Source of the DNA: Clostridiales bacterium
GTDB taxonomy: Bacteria > Bacillota > Clostridia > Peptostreptococcales > Anaerovoracaceae
Length of the DNA: 45,619 bases
NCBI GenBank assembly: GCA_015058205.1
Contig: SVCS01000007.1
Span: 1-45,619, forward strand
Direction: 5' to 3'
Below are positions 8,338-17,980 of the stretch, one piece after another. The notes below the pieces were generated by a model. It was not told the DNA's origin, did not search any database, and was given only the letters and a program-made list of their open reading frames with translations. The number at the start of each line of letters is the position of its first letter. Position 1 is the stretch's first letter. The translations under genes and the position numbers were made by a program.

Positions 8338-10044
8338 TTACCATGTTTCTTCTGCGCTTCCGCTCATGGCTTCCTGTCTGTCTTCTTCGCTGAGAATGAC
8401 AGGCTGCGGAATGTACTTGTCGACCTTCTTACCTACCAGGAAGAGAATTCCGCCGATGATCGCCAGGACGATACCCATGACCAGAAGTACATTCAGCATA
8501 CCATAGAAATCACTCAGAAGGCCAGTTCCGTATTCTTCAAGATAGTATTCCGGTCCCCAGCTTCCTTCGATGAACCTCAGGAAGACGCGTCCGGCGAGAC
8601 AGACTGCCGCCATGATCTCAAGCAGAATCGCGATGCGGAAGGTATCTCCATACGCCAGCTTGGTCTTAGGGTTTCTCGGCCACTTGTCAGGGTTCTTCTT
8701 CCAAGGGCCGCCCCAGATCCATTTGCAGATCACATATAGCACGACGCCGGCCAAAATCAGGAATACACCATAAAGGAAGTAATCGGTTCCGTTCAGGAAG
8801 AACGCTGCAACTGAAACACAGCAAATGGACGCTGTACATAAAACGGTTCCAACCTTCCCTCCCGGGATCTTAAATGTCTCCGGTCTGCGAATCTCTTCCG
8901 GATACATTTTGCGGCTTTTGTATACCATGACTGTCAGGCAGAAGGCTGCTGCGAACTCCGGAATGACTTGAATCAGAACCAGTGTTGTGAATTCCATCTG
9001 CATCAGCAGGATGGTAACCAGGGCCATAGACAAAATACCGATGGATGGGACGCCGGTTCTCTTCGTCAGCCATGTGAAACACGGCGGAGCCAGATGATCG
9101 TCTGCAACAACGAAAACGCTGCGCGATCCACAGGTCATATTGGTGTTGAATATGGCCATATTACCAACAACAGCTGTGATGACGACCAACACGCCACACC
9201 ATCCGCCTACATTCTGTGTAAGAACGGTAGCATAGCCAACGCCATCTGAAGCGACCAGATCTGTGGTCCATGAATCCCAATGACCAACGGAGGCCACACC
9301 GGCTATGGTTGGCAGAACATAAGAAAGACCGATCAGCGGACACACGATAAGGATACTTTTCGGAATGACCATCTGGTTTTTGACCTCACCGGAAAGCTGA
9401 TTGATCATTGCCCATCCGCAGTACATCCAGACACCAATCGACAGAGCCTGTCCGATGGAGCTGGACACTCCTTCATCCTCATTAAAGATCGGTTCCATCG
9501 GATCGTAATTCCAGTTTCCGAATCCAACGACTGTGATAAAAGCAAACACAAGCAGTATGAAAACGGAGAAGATAATGCTGGCGATGCTGACTTCCTTGAG
9601 CCCCGCCAGATTCAGAACAGTAAACGCGATGACGATGATCAGTTTGACGATGAAAGCCTGAGCGTTGTTCCATTCAAAGAAGTAACCCATGTAGTTCGTT
9701 GCCAGAACGATGTACGTTCCACTGGCAGTGTAGTACGAAATTGCGTACCACACTCCTTCCTGGAAGGAGTAGAATTCCCCCAGCGTGTGTTTCGCCCAGA
9801 AGATGTCGCCGCCTTCCGCAGGCAATACCGATCCTACTTCTGCAACGCAAAAGCAGTCAGGGATTGCCCAGACGAAAACCATTCCGACCAGAGCGATAAT
9901 CGTCATGCCCGGTCCGCAGGTAGAGATCATTTCCTCAATACCAAAAGCTCCTGCAGCAACGGAACAATACATTAGTGCAACAACAGCGATAACGCCATAG
10001 TGTTTCTTGTTAACATTTGCCACACCTTTACGAATGTCTGCCAT
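8338..10044 (-). CDS. APC-superfamily amino acid/polyamine permease (copy 1)
   Basis: A 568-residue integral membrane protein with about 12 or more hydrophobic spans. It opens GVIAVVALMYCSVAAGAFGIEEM, the broken TM1 of the APC fold, and has AEGGDIFWAKHTLGEF after TM2. A C-terminal hydrophobic pair is followed by a short polar tail. It is clearly paralogous to the permease at 30234-31937 over its full length. GGAGGTG is placed correctly before the ATG at 10044. It follows the saccharopine-dehydrogenase-like gene by 72 bases. Substrate unknown; amino acids or amines are expected. Confidence 0.85.
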   Translation of the reverse strand: MADIRKGVANVNKKHYGVIAVVALMYCSVAAGAFGIEEMISTCGPGMTIIALVGMVFVWAIPDCFCVAEVGSVLPAEGGDIFWAKHTLGEFYSFQEGVWYAISYYTASGTYIVLATNYMGYFFEWNNAQAFIVKLIIVIAFTVLNLAGLKEVSIASIIFSVFILLVFAFITVVGFGNWNYDPMEPIFNEDEGVSSSIGQALSIGVWMYCGWAMINQLSGEVKNQMVIPKSILIVCPLIGLSYVLPTIAGVASVGHWDSWTTDLVASDGVGYATVLTQNVGGWCGVLVVITAVVGNMAIFNTNMTCGSRSVFVVADDHLAPPCFTWLTKRTGVPSIGILSMALVTILLMQMEFTTLVLIQVIPEFAAAFCLTVMVYKSRKMYPEEIRRPETFKIPGGKVGTVLCTASICCVSVAAFFLNGTDYFLYGVFLILAGVVLYVICKWIWGGPWKKNPDKWPRNPKTKLAYGDTFRIAILLEIMAAVCLAGRVFLRFIEGSWGPEYYLEEYGTGLLSDFYGMLNVLLVMGIVLAIIGGILFLVGKKVDKYIPQPVILSEEDRQEAMSGSAEETW

Positions 10045-10116
10045 AGCATTCACCTCCAAGTTTGAGTCATATAGACCTTTTGTTCACAGAATTCTTTAGC
10101 TCACATTATTTCCAGA

Positions 10117-11421
10117 TCAGTCACAGACCTCCTTTGGATCTTTGATCTTGGTATCAAGTGTAATCTTGAGTTCCGCTGCGTATTCAAAGAATTTATCGCA
10201 CTGTTCCTGGGTGAGCATGTCAGAAGAAATCAGGCCGCTCATGTCTCCGAAATCATCATTGATGAACAGCTTCGAGAAGAGGTATCCGCTCTGTCCGGTC
10301 AGATACATTTCGGCAGTGATTCCCGCCAGCTCAAAGGACTCAACAAATCCCGGCGCGCTCACATGCACTTCTACCAGTGTATCCTTACCGTCTTTCTTGC
10401 CGTAAGATTCTATCACCATGCAGCCGGAATCCAGCGCCAGTCCCTCATCGATGAATTCCTGTATGTCTTCTTTGAAGTGCGGTGCCGGCGGGATGTGGCT
10501 CATGATGTAATCAAATGGAACGATTTTCTGTCCGTTGTATTCCTCCTCTTCGTGGCTCAGAAGACCTGCCGGATAAAGCTGTGAAGCGAAATCCATGCCT
10601 GCTCCCGCATACTTGAAGTAAGCATTCTTCAGGCCTTTGAATTCCGTGGCCGCATTGAATGCATACTGGAAAGGCTCATCATGGCAGTGTTCTCTGAATA
10701 TAACCGGCTCATCCATGTAGTCATACTGTCTCTTCACAGGTCTGCTGAATGGAACCGTGTCCAGGATCTTCCCGTCTTCAAAGGCAACCGCCGGGTCCGA
10801 CATGTCGCTCATTGCTGTAATCGGAGACCACCAGAATGGCTGGAATCTCTTGGCATAGGCGCCTTCCCATACGAAATTGTAGATCGTATCGCATGTATCA
10901 AGATATCTCATTGAGTATTTTGTTGCAGCGCAGATCAGTCCAGGCGCGGAACCCGTCCCGAAGATAGCCAACTTGCCGATCTCCTTGAATTTAGGAGCGT
11001 AGATCTTGAACATTGCCATGTAGCTCTTCCACCATCTCTCTGTTTCCGGTGAAAAACCTTCCGGCACTTTGTACTGACTGCTGAACTCGCTTTCATCCCA
11101 CAGCTCATGGAGCTTGTCTGTTCCATTGTAGTCCTGATAGTTTGTTTTGACAGCCAGTGCTGCTTCCAGAACGTTCTGATTGAATGTCAGTGCCAGTGCG
11201 TTCAGTATGAGATCGACTCCCTCTGCTGCTGCAATGATGCTGTTGATATCTGTTGCATCAACACGGATTCCCTTCGCCTTGGTCAGTTCAGCGACTAATT
11301 CGTCTACTGCCTTTGCATCATAATCCGCTACGATGATTTCACTGACGCCCGGATCTTTATCAAGCCTCTTCGCCGCAGCGCTTCCCTGTGCTCCAACTCC
11401 TAAAACTAGTACTTTCTTCAT
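10117..11421 (-). CDS. Saccharopine dehydrogenase-like NAD(P) oxidoreductase
   Basis: A 434-residue protein starting MKKVLVLGVGAQGSAAAKRL, a Rossmann GxGxxG motif, with an acidic residue after strand 2 (VADYD). The segment DLILNALALTFNQNVLEAA matches the saccharopine dehydrogenase/lysine dehydrogenase/carboxynorspermidine synthase superfamily. Such enzymes oxidatively cleave or form secondary amines of amino acids. GAGGTG precedes the ATG. It lies between a GPH transporter and an APC permease in an apparent long operon, so it may process an imported amino acid conjugate; this is inference. Confidence 0.75.
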   Translation of the reverse strand: MKKVLVLGVGAQGSAAAKRLDKDPGVSEIIVADYDAKAVDELVAELTKAKGIRVDATDINSIIAAAEGVDLILNALALTFNQNVLEAALAVKTNYQDYNGTDKLHELWDESEFSSQYKVPEGFSPETERWWKSYMAMFKIYAPKFKEIGKLAIFGTGSAPGLICAATKYSMRYLDTCDTIYNFVWEGAYAKRFQPFWWSPITAMSDMSDPAVAFEDGKILDTVPFSRPVKRQYDYMDEPVIFREHCHDEPFQYAFNAATEFKGLKNAYFKYAGAGMDFASQLYPAGLLSHEEEEYNGQKIVPFDYIMSHIPPAPHFKEDIQEFIDEGLALDSGCMVIESYGKKDGKDTLVEVHVSAPGFVESFELAGITAEMYLTGQSGYLFSKLFINDDFGDMSGLISSDMLTQEQCDKFFEYAAELKITLDTKIKDPKEVCD

Positions 11422-11469
11422 GCTTTCACCTCAATATGTTTTTTTATTCAGTCAAGTTATGCTTTTGTA

Positions 11470-12912
11470 TTAAATTAAGTGGTCAAATTTTGACATATCT
11501 ATTTCTTTACCTTCGTCGCGGTCCGCAATCGCCTGTGTTACTTCATCGAAGTCTTTTCTTGTCAAGTTGTATCCCAGAAGGAAAATCATACTGATTGCGA
11601 TGAAGATTCCAGGAACGATCGTTCCAAAGGACCAGATGACCTTCTGAAGGAATGGCGTAACGGCTTCTCCTCCGGTATAACCGAAGAGCTGCAGTCCCCA
11701 GCCAAGGAACAGTGTTGCGATCGCTTCACCTGCTGTCTGTGCCAGATTCTGAAGCGCCAGCATTTCGCCCTCTTTCTGTTCGCCTGTTGCCAGATGGTAT
11801 ACGTCGCAGCAGTCATACATCAGAGAGTACAGTAGTGAATAGAACGCACAGGTTCCTAAGGCTACCGGCAGGCAGAAAATGACGAAAAGGACAAATGGTA
11901 CGACTGAGACCATGCCGAAAACAAACCAGATGACCAAACCGATCAGATATGCTGCCGTGAATAAGAACATAGCCTTCCTCTTGTCCCATTTATTGGCGAT
12001 ACCGAATACGAGAGGAATGCACGCCGTAGAAATGACTGTGTTCATTACCCAGAACAGGGACTGCTGAGCTTCGCCCAGTCCTAAACAGTTTACCATCATA
12101 TATACAATGGCTTTATCCATCATAAGATATCCGACAACGAACAACAGTGAAAATATAATGATTTTTCTGTACAGTTTCAGCTTCAAAAAGCTTCCATAGT
12201 CTTTGATCAGTTTTTTCACACTGAGTCTTTCTGCCTTGAGTGCTGCTTTTTCTTCCTCCGTAAGTGAAGGCGGCACTTCTTTTACTGTCTTTACAACGGT
12301 AAAGGCACCAAGGAGCATGATGATGGCCAGTGCGGTTGCCGCATAAAACCAGCTCCTGCCATAACTTATGCCTCTTGCCGAGAAGAGGCCTACCATTGCG
12401 ATGGTTCCGGAAGAACCAAGGAGCATAAGCGGTACTGCAATATAGGCAACCATACTTCTGATGCTGTTTCTTTCCTTATAATCCGATGTCATTTCTGCTC
12501 CCAGAGCAGTCCATACATTGAAATATGCAGCATAAAAAGTATAGAACAAAATCGCGAGTACTGAATAATATGCGACCTTCAGTCCCATGCTGCCGCCGAT
12601 TGGATTGAACAGCAGTGCTGTCGTAATCGCGAATGGAATGACGGACTTTATGAGAATCGGCATTCTTCTTCCTTTTGGATTCGTTGAATTATCCGATATA
12701 TAAGCTACAATCGGTCCGGTTATTGTCTGCACAATAATTGCAACGAAGGAAATGGTTCCTGCGATACCTGCCGGGACACCGGCAACATCGGTCAGGAAGA
12801 ACATGAAGTATGTTGCGAACAGAATGTAAGGTATCGTGTCACACGCCGTACCGCATCCGTATCCCAGCTTCGTTTTCATTGGGAGTTTTCTCTGGTTTAA
12901 TTTCTCTTCCAT
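11470..12912 (-). CDS. GPH-family (MelB-like) transporter, copy 1
   Basis: A 480-residue, about 12-span MFS protein of the glycoside-pentoside-hexuronide:cation family. Landmarks are KLGYGCGTACDTIPY, FFLTDVAGVPAG and SDNSTNPKGRR. The helix II aspartates of MelB (motif DAxxDP, Asp55/Asp59) are replaced by VQTITGP, so cation coupling may differ. It ends FDHLI as does its paralogue at 19676. AGGAG precedes the ATG. It lies between an amidohydrolase and the saccharopine-dehydrogenase-like gene, so it probably imports the substrate of these enzymes. Confidence 0.85.
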   Translation of the reverse strand: MEEKLNQRKLPMKTKLGYGCGTACDTIPYILFATYFMFFLTDVAGVPAGIAGTISFVAIIVQTITGPIVAYISDNSTNPKGRRMPILIKSVIPFAITTALLFNPIGGSMGLKVAYYSVLAILFYTFYAAYFNVWTALGAEMTSDYKERNSIRSMVAYIAVPLMLLGSSGTIAMVGLFSARGISYGRSWFYAATALAIIMLLGAFTVVKTVKEVPPSLTEEEKAALKAERLSVKKLIKDYGSFLKLKLYRKIIIFSLLFVVGYLMMDKAIVYMMVNCLGLGEAQQSLFWVMNTVISTACIPLVFGIANKWDKRKAMFLFTAAYLIGLVIWFVFGMVSVVPFVLFVIFCLPVALGTCAFYSLLYSLMYDCCDVYHLATGEQKEGEMLALQNLAQTAGEAIATLFLGWGLQLFGYTGGEAVTPFLQKVIWSFGTIVPGIFIAISMIFLLGYNLTRKDFDEVTQAIADRDEGKEIDMSKFDHLI

Positions 12913-12940
12913 AGCATATCTCCTTTCTGGTCAAATATAA

Positions 12941-14599
12941 TTACTTCATCTTCTTTCCGCCGAAATAGACCTCCAGCGGTTCGTTATAACTGAACCCTGC
13001 AGGCTCAGCTGCGAGCAGATCATTGTCGAATACCAGGAAGTCCGCATCCTTCCCTGCCTCAATGGAACCTTTGCTGTCTTCGACACCGAGCTGCTTCGCT
13101 CCGTTTATCGTATACCCCAGAATCATTTCTTCGATGCTCATCTTCTCGTCTGCAGGAGGGAATGACTGATCCATCCTGTATATTTCAGGAGCGTTGGTCT
13201 TCTCACAGAGCCAGCGTGTCATTCCGATCTCCATTCCGAGATACGGGTTCCATGTTGCAAAATCCTGATAAGCGACATTGTCACTGGACCAGGTGACAAG
13301 AGCGCCGCTGTCCCAGACGGATTTGCAGCGGTACATGGTCGTTGCGCGTTTTTCACCAAGCAGGGCGCTGAGCACTTCGCCTACATATCCCGTGTGCCAC
13401 CAAGGCGTGTAATTGGCGATCACACCGAGTTTCCCGAAACGGTCCAGATCATCGTCATGCTGTACCTCCAGATGAGCGCAGGTGACCTTAACACGGAAAT
13501 CATCACCAAGATCCTGTCTGGCCAGCTCCACCCCGTCCAGTATGATGCGGGATGCCCGTTCGCCGACAGTGTGAACGTGAAGGTCCAGTCCCGCCTCATT
13601 CAGTTCCTTGATGATCTCCGCAATTTCTTCCTTGTTGTAAGTTTCTGCTCCCAGTTCATCTGTGCCTTCATACGGTGTGAGCATAGAAGCCGTCCTGATC
13701 TTCATAGTGCCGTCCATATAAAGCTTTAATGTGTGGACCTTAAGGTGCTCCGTGTTGAATTCACGACTGAAACGCTTCGTCTCTTCTATCGCTTCCTTCA
13801 CTTCATTCCAGTTTGTGAGGAAATAGCTTCCGTCAACATAGACCGGCAGTCTTCCCTGCTTGTCCATTTCGCACATATACGAATAGAATCTCTCTTGCAG
13901 CCAGTTGTGCTCAGGGAACCCGGCATCAAATACTGCGCTGACGCCCATTTTCTGACAGTATTCGATCCAGCGCGAGATCGACGCATCGATCATCTCATCT
14001 GTCAGATTATCTCTCAGGTGATCGAAGAGGAACCGCCATGCAGCAGCTTCAAATGCATTACCGGTCAGCTTACCGTCCTTTCGCACATAATAGCTCAGCC
14101 CCGGCGCAGGGTCCGGCGTCTCGTATGTGATTCCGTGCTTATCAAGAACCTTAGAGTTCACCCAGGCGCTGTGACATTCTCCTTCCAAGATCACAAGCTC
14201 ACTGTCAGGACAGATCGCATCGAGTTCCTCTTTTACAAGATCTTCCCCATTCAGGGATGCCTTCTCCATATAGAATCTGTAGCGCTCCAGCCCGGGATTG
14301 TTCTTGATAAAGTCTGCCATAAACGCTAACGCCTTCTGTTTGCTGTCGCACAGAACAAACTCCCCGACATCTGTATAATCGAAGGCAGCGCCTATGGTCA
14401 CATGGACATGGCTGTCAATGATGCCCGGCATAATGAACTTACCACCGAGATCTGTAACTTCTCCTTCAAAATCAGAAAGGCCCGCCTCATCACCAACATA
14501 GACAAACATGCCATCTTTCACCGCCAGAGCTGTTGCCTGCGGATGGTCTATGTCCGAGGTGAATATTATAGCATTCTTAATGATCTGATCTGCTTTCAT
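12941..14599 (-). CDS. YtcJ-type amidohydrolase, paralogue 2
   Basis: 552 residues. The metal ligands are H64 and H66 in MPGIIDSHVHVT, with YMDGTMKIRTASM, HVHTVGERA, CAHLEVQ and SSDNVAY downstream. The C-terminus GKDADFLVFDNDLLAAEPAGFSYN is shared with the neighbouring copies. No signal peptide is present, so it acts in the cytoplasm. It is the last of four tandem amidohydrolases (19647 to 12941) and is followed after 28 bases by a GPH transporter. Confidence 0.87.
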   Translation of the reverse strand: MKADQIIKNAIIFTSDIDHPQATALAVKDGMFVYVGDEAGLSDFEGEVTDLGGKFIMPGIIDSHVHVTIGAAFDYTDVGEFVLCDSKQKALAFMADFIKNNPGLERYRFYMEKASLNGEDLVKEELDAICPDSELVILEGECHSAWVNSKVLDKHGITYETPDPAPGLSYYVRKDGKLTGNAFEAAAWRFLFDHLRDNLTDEMIDASISRWIEYCQKMGVSAVFDAGFPEHNWLQERFYSYMCEMDKQGRLPVYVDGSYFLTNWNEVKEAIEETKRFSREFNTEHLKVHTLKLYMDGTMKIRTASMLTPYEGTDELGAETYNKEEIAEIIKELNEAGLDLHVHTVGERASRIILDGVELARQDLGDDFRVKVTCAHLEVQHDDDLDRFGKLGVIANYTPWWHTGYVGEVLSALLGEKRATTMYRCKSVWDSGALVTWSSDNVAYQDFATWNPYLGMEIGMTRWLCEKTNAPEIYRMDQSFPPADEKMSIEEMILGYTINGAKQLGVEDSKGSIEAGKDADFLVFDNDLLAAEPAGFSYNEPLEVYFGGKKMK

Positions 14600-14620
14600 A
14601 GTGTTTCACTCTCCCTGTCT

Positions 14621-16279
14621 TTATTTCATTTTTTTGCCGCTGAAATATACTTCTGCAGGTATATTATAGCTGAATCCTTCCGCTTCTGCTGTAAGCAGGT
14701 CGTTTTCAAACACCAGGAAGTCGGCGTCTTTGCCGGCTTCGATGGAACCCTTTGAGGCTTCGATTCCGAGCTGCTTCGCTCCGTTGATCGTATATCCCAG
14801 GATCATCTCCTCGATGTTCATTTTCTCTTCGTCAGGAGGAAATGAATAATCGCCAATGTAGAACTCCGGAAGTCTGGTCTTTTCGGTGATCTGGCGCGTC
14901 ATCCCTATTTCCATACCCAGGCTAGGGTTCCAGCATGTGAAATCTTCGAATGTGATGTTATCGCTTGACCAGGTTACAAGGGCGCCGGTGTCCCAGACAG
15001 TTTTGCATCGGAACATATTCCTGGCCCGTTTCTCACCAAGCAGCGGAATCAACGATTCAAGAGGCTCTCCGCCATGCCACCATGGCGTATAATTCGCGAT
15101 GACACCAAGCTCTGCGAAACGCGGGAGATCTGCATCATCCTGAACCTCCAGATGGGCGCATGTGACCTTCACATGGTAGTCGTCACCCAGCTCTTTTCTG
15201 GCCAGTTCCACGGCATCAAGTACAACGCGGGATGCGTTATCGCCCACAGTGTGCAGGTGAAGATCGAGATCTTCCTCATTCAGTAATTTGATCAGCTCGG
15301 CAAGCTCTTCTTTCGTGAAAGCCGGGCTCCCTTTTGTCTGCGTCTCCGGGTATGGGTCAATCATAGCTCCGGTATGAATCTTCAGGGTACCATCCATAAA
15401 CGCCTTCATGGTATGCACCTTCAGGTGTTCCGTGTTAAACTCGCGCCGGAAGCGCTTCAGTTCCTTCATGCCTTCTTCCATCTGCCATGCAGCCGCGATC
15501 ACGAAGCATCCATCGACATATACCGGGAGTTTACCTTGTCTGTCCAGTTCGCGCAGACGTTCGTAGGCACGCTCATGGAACGCGTTTAATCCGGGGATAC
15601 CGCAGTCAAAAACGCAGTTGACGCCGGCCTCTACAGAATAATCGATCCAGCGCAGCAATTCCGCGTCGATCTGTTCATCGGTCAGGTCCATAGCGCCTTC
15701 CAGGATGATAGGCATTTCTGCTGTCCCTTCGATGATATTTCCGGTCACATGTCCGTCTTTTCGCACATAATAGCTCAAACCCGGAACAGGATCCGGCGTG
15801 TCATCTGTGATGCCGTGTTTCTCGAGGATGCGGGAGTTTACCCATATACTGTGTCCTTCCCCTTCGTGGATCTGCAGTTCACTGTCCGGGCAGATCGCGT
15901 CAAGGTCTTCTTTGGTGATCTCTTCCCCATTCAGGAATCTTTTTTCCAGAAGAAATTTGTAGCGTTCCACGCCGGGATTCTTCTTGATATAATCCGCCAT
16001 AAAGTCCAGCGCTTCCTGTTTGCCATTGCATTCAAAACGCTCGCCGATCTCCCCGTACTCGAATCCGATTGGGAAGGTTACATGGACATGGGTATCAATG
16101 ATACCCGGCATGATGAATTTCCCCTCGAGATCTGTGACATCTCCTTTATAATCCGAAAGGCCGGCCTCATCGCCTACATAGACGAACTTGCCGTCTTTGA
16201 CTGCCAGGGCCGTTGCCAGAGGCTTTTCTTTGTCTGCAGTGAATATTTTCGCATTTTTAATGATATGATCTGCTTTCAT
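14621..16279 (-). CDS. YtcJ-type amidohydrolase, paralogue 3
   Basis: 552 residues. Motifs HVHVTFP, MDGTLKIHTGAM, HLHTVGDNAS, CAHLEVQDD and SSDNITF are intact. It is closest by eye to the copy at 22667: both have EGEGHSIWVNS, RFEC/MFCS before GKQE, and VTGNIIEG. The other copies have GECHS and NAFE/NAYE at these sites. Two sub-lineages are therefore interleaved in the island. GGAGGG lies before the ATG, and 21 bases separate it from the next copy. Confidence 0.87.
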   Translation of the reverse strand: MKADHIIKNAKIFTADKEKPLATALAVKDGKFVYVGDEAGLSDYKGDVTDLEGKFIMPGIIDTHVHVTFPIGFEYGEIGERFECNGKQEALDFMADYIKKNPGVERYKFLLEKRFLNGEEITKEDLDAICPDSELQIHEGEGHSIWVNSRILEKHGITDDTPDPVPGLSYYVRKDGHVTGNIIEGTAEMPIILEGAMDLTDEQIDAELLRWIDYSVEAGVNCVFDCGIPGLNAFHERAYERLRELDRQGKLPVYVDGCFVIAAAWQMEEGMKELKRFRREFNTEHLKVHTMKAFMDGTLKIHTGAMIDPYPETQTKGSPAFTKEELAELIKLLNEEDLDLHLHTVGDNASRVVLDAVELARKELGDDYHVKVTCAHLEVQDDADLPRFAELGVIANYTPWWHGGEPLESLIPLLGEKRARNMFRCKTVWDTGALVTWSSDNITFEDFTCWNPSLGMEIGMTRQITEKTRLPEFYIGDYSFPPDEEKMNIEEMILGYTINGAKQLGIEASKGSIEAGKDADFLVFENDLLTAEAEGFSYNIPAEVYFSGKKMK

Positions 16280-16300
16280 ATGTCTTCACCCTCCGCATTA

Positions 16301-17980
16301 TCATTTCATTTTTTTGCCGCTGAAATATACTTCCGCAGGTACATTGTGGCTGAATCCTTCCGGCTCTGCTGTAAGCAGATCGTTATCGAATACCAGAAAA
16401 TCAGCGTCCTTTCCGGCTTCGATGGAGCCCTTCCGGTCTTCAATGCCAAGCTGCTTCGCTCCATTGATCGTATATCCCAGGATCATTTCTTCGATATTCA
16501 TTCTCTCGCTTAAAGGCGCAAGCGGATTTTCTGTCGTTTCACCCTCGATCCACTTGGTCTTCTCGGTGATCCAGCGGGTCATGCCGATTTCCATATTGCT
16601 GTAAGGATTCCATGATACAAACTCATCCCAGAATCCGACATCATCGCTTGACCATGTTACAAGGGCTCCGGTATCCCAGACAGTCTTACTGCGGTACATC
16701 TTCAGCGCGCGTTCTGATCCGATCACACTCGGCCAGAACTCGCAAGGTTCGCAGCCCAGACCCATGTTCCCGGCGTGCCATGCAGGTGTGTAATTGGCAA
16801 TGACGCCTAGCTGGGCGAAACGGGAAAGATCATCATCATCCTGAACCCACAGGTGGGTACATGTGACCCTCACACGGAAACGATCCCCCAGTTCCTTCCT
16901 GACCCGTTCCACGGCATCCAGCACAATACGGGCTGATCGCTCGCCAACAGTATGGGCATGAAAATCCAGGCCCGCCTCGTTGAGTTTAATCAGAAGATCT
17001 GCCGTTTCATCGACGCTGAGAGTCGTAGCTCCCACCGCGCCGGTGTCTTCATAAGGCGTGATCATGGCCGCCGTTTCAATTTTTAAGGTACCATCCATCA
17101 GGACCTTAAATGTATGAACCTTCAGGTGTTCTGTATCGAACTCACGGTTGAAACGCTTGGTCTCTTCCAGAGCTTCATCCACTTTCCTTGGATCTGTCAA
17201 CATATAACATCCGTCAACATAGACCGGCAGCTTCCCCTGCTTGTCCAGCTCGCGCATATACGTATAGATCATCTCATGGATATCGTTGTGTGACGGAAAG
17301 CCGGCGTCAAAAACAGCGCTCACACCGTGTTTTTCACAGAAATCGATCCAGTATGATACAGCTTTCCCTATCATCTCATCGGTCAGATTTTCCTTCAGTT
17401 TATCAAAAAGGAAAGGCCAGCTTGCGGACTCAAAGGCGTTTCCGGTGATATGACCATCTTTACGCACGTAGTAAGCGAGTTCCGGCACGGGATCCGGCGT
17501 GTCGTCGGTGATGCCGTGACGTTCCAGCATCTTGGAGTTTACCCAAACGCTGTGACATTCCCCCTCCAGAATCACGATCCCTCTGTCCGGGCAAATCGCA
17601 TCCAGGTCCTCTTTTGAGAGGTCTTCTCCGTTCAGGCACGCGCGATCTAACACGAATCGGTAAGGATCCTGTCCGGGGTTCTTGCTGATATGATCCGCCA
17701 TATAATCCAGCGCTTCTTTTTTATTGGCGCAAGGGATATACACGCCCAGGTCAACGTATTCAAATGCTACGCCCGTCGTAATATGCACATGACTGTCTAT
17801 GATGCCGGGCATGATGAACCTGCCGCCGAGATCTGTAACTTCTCCTTCATAATCCGAAAGTCCGGTCTCATCACCTACATAGGCAAATTTGCCATCTTTC
17901 ACAACGAGGGCAGATGCGATAGGATTGTTCTGGTCTGATGTGAATATCTTCGCATTTCTTATAATCTGGTCCGCTTTCAT
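16301..17980 (-). CDS. YtcJ-type amidohydrolase, paralogue 4
   Basis: 559 residues. Ligand motifs are HVHITTG, MDGTLKIETAAM, HAHTVGERS, CTHLWVQ (where the other copies have CAHLEVQ or ACHLESQ) and SSDDVGF. A short insertion (about GLGCEPCEF) follows the NYTPAWHAG segment. Its ATG overlaps the TGA of the upstream copy (ATGA), giving tight translational coupling. Differences around the CTHLW motif and the insertion suggest altered substrate choice. Confidence 0.87.
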   Translation of the reverse strand: MKADQIIRNAKIFTSDQNNPIASALVVKDGKFAYVGDETGLSDYEGEVTDLGGRFIMPGIIDSHVHITTGVAFEYVDLGVYIPCANKKEALDYMADHISKNPGQDPYRFVLDRACLNGEDLSKEDLDAICPDRGIVILEGECHSVWVNSKMLERHGITDDTPDPVPELAYYVRKDGHITGNAFESASWPFLFDKLKENLTDEMIGKAVSYWIDFCEKHGVSAVFDAGFPSHNDIHEMIYTYMRELDKQGKLPVYVDGCYMLTDPRKVDEALEETKRFNREFDTEHLKVHTFKVLMDGTLKIETAAMITPYEDTGAVGATTLSVDETADLLIKLNEAGLDFHAHTVGERSARIVLDAVERVRKELGDRFRVRVTCTHLWVQDDDDLSRFAQLGVIANYTPAWHAGNMGLGCEPCEFWPSVIGSERALKMYRSKTVWDTGALVTWSSDDVGFWDEFVSWNPYSNMEIGMTRWITEKTKWIEGETTENPLAPLSERMNIEEMILGYTINGAKQLGIEDRKGSIEAGKDADFLVFDNDLLTAEPEGFSHNVPAEVYFSGKKMK

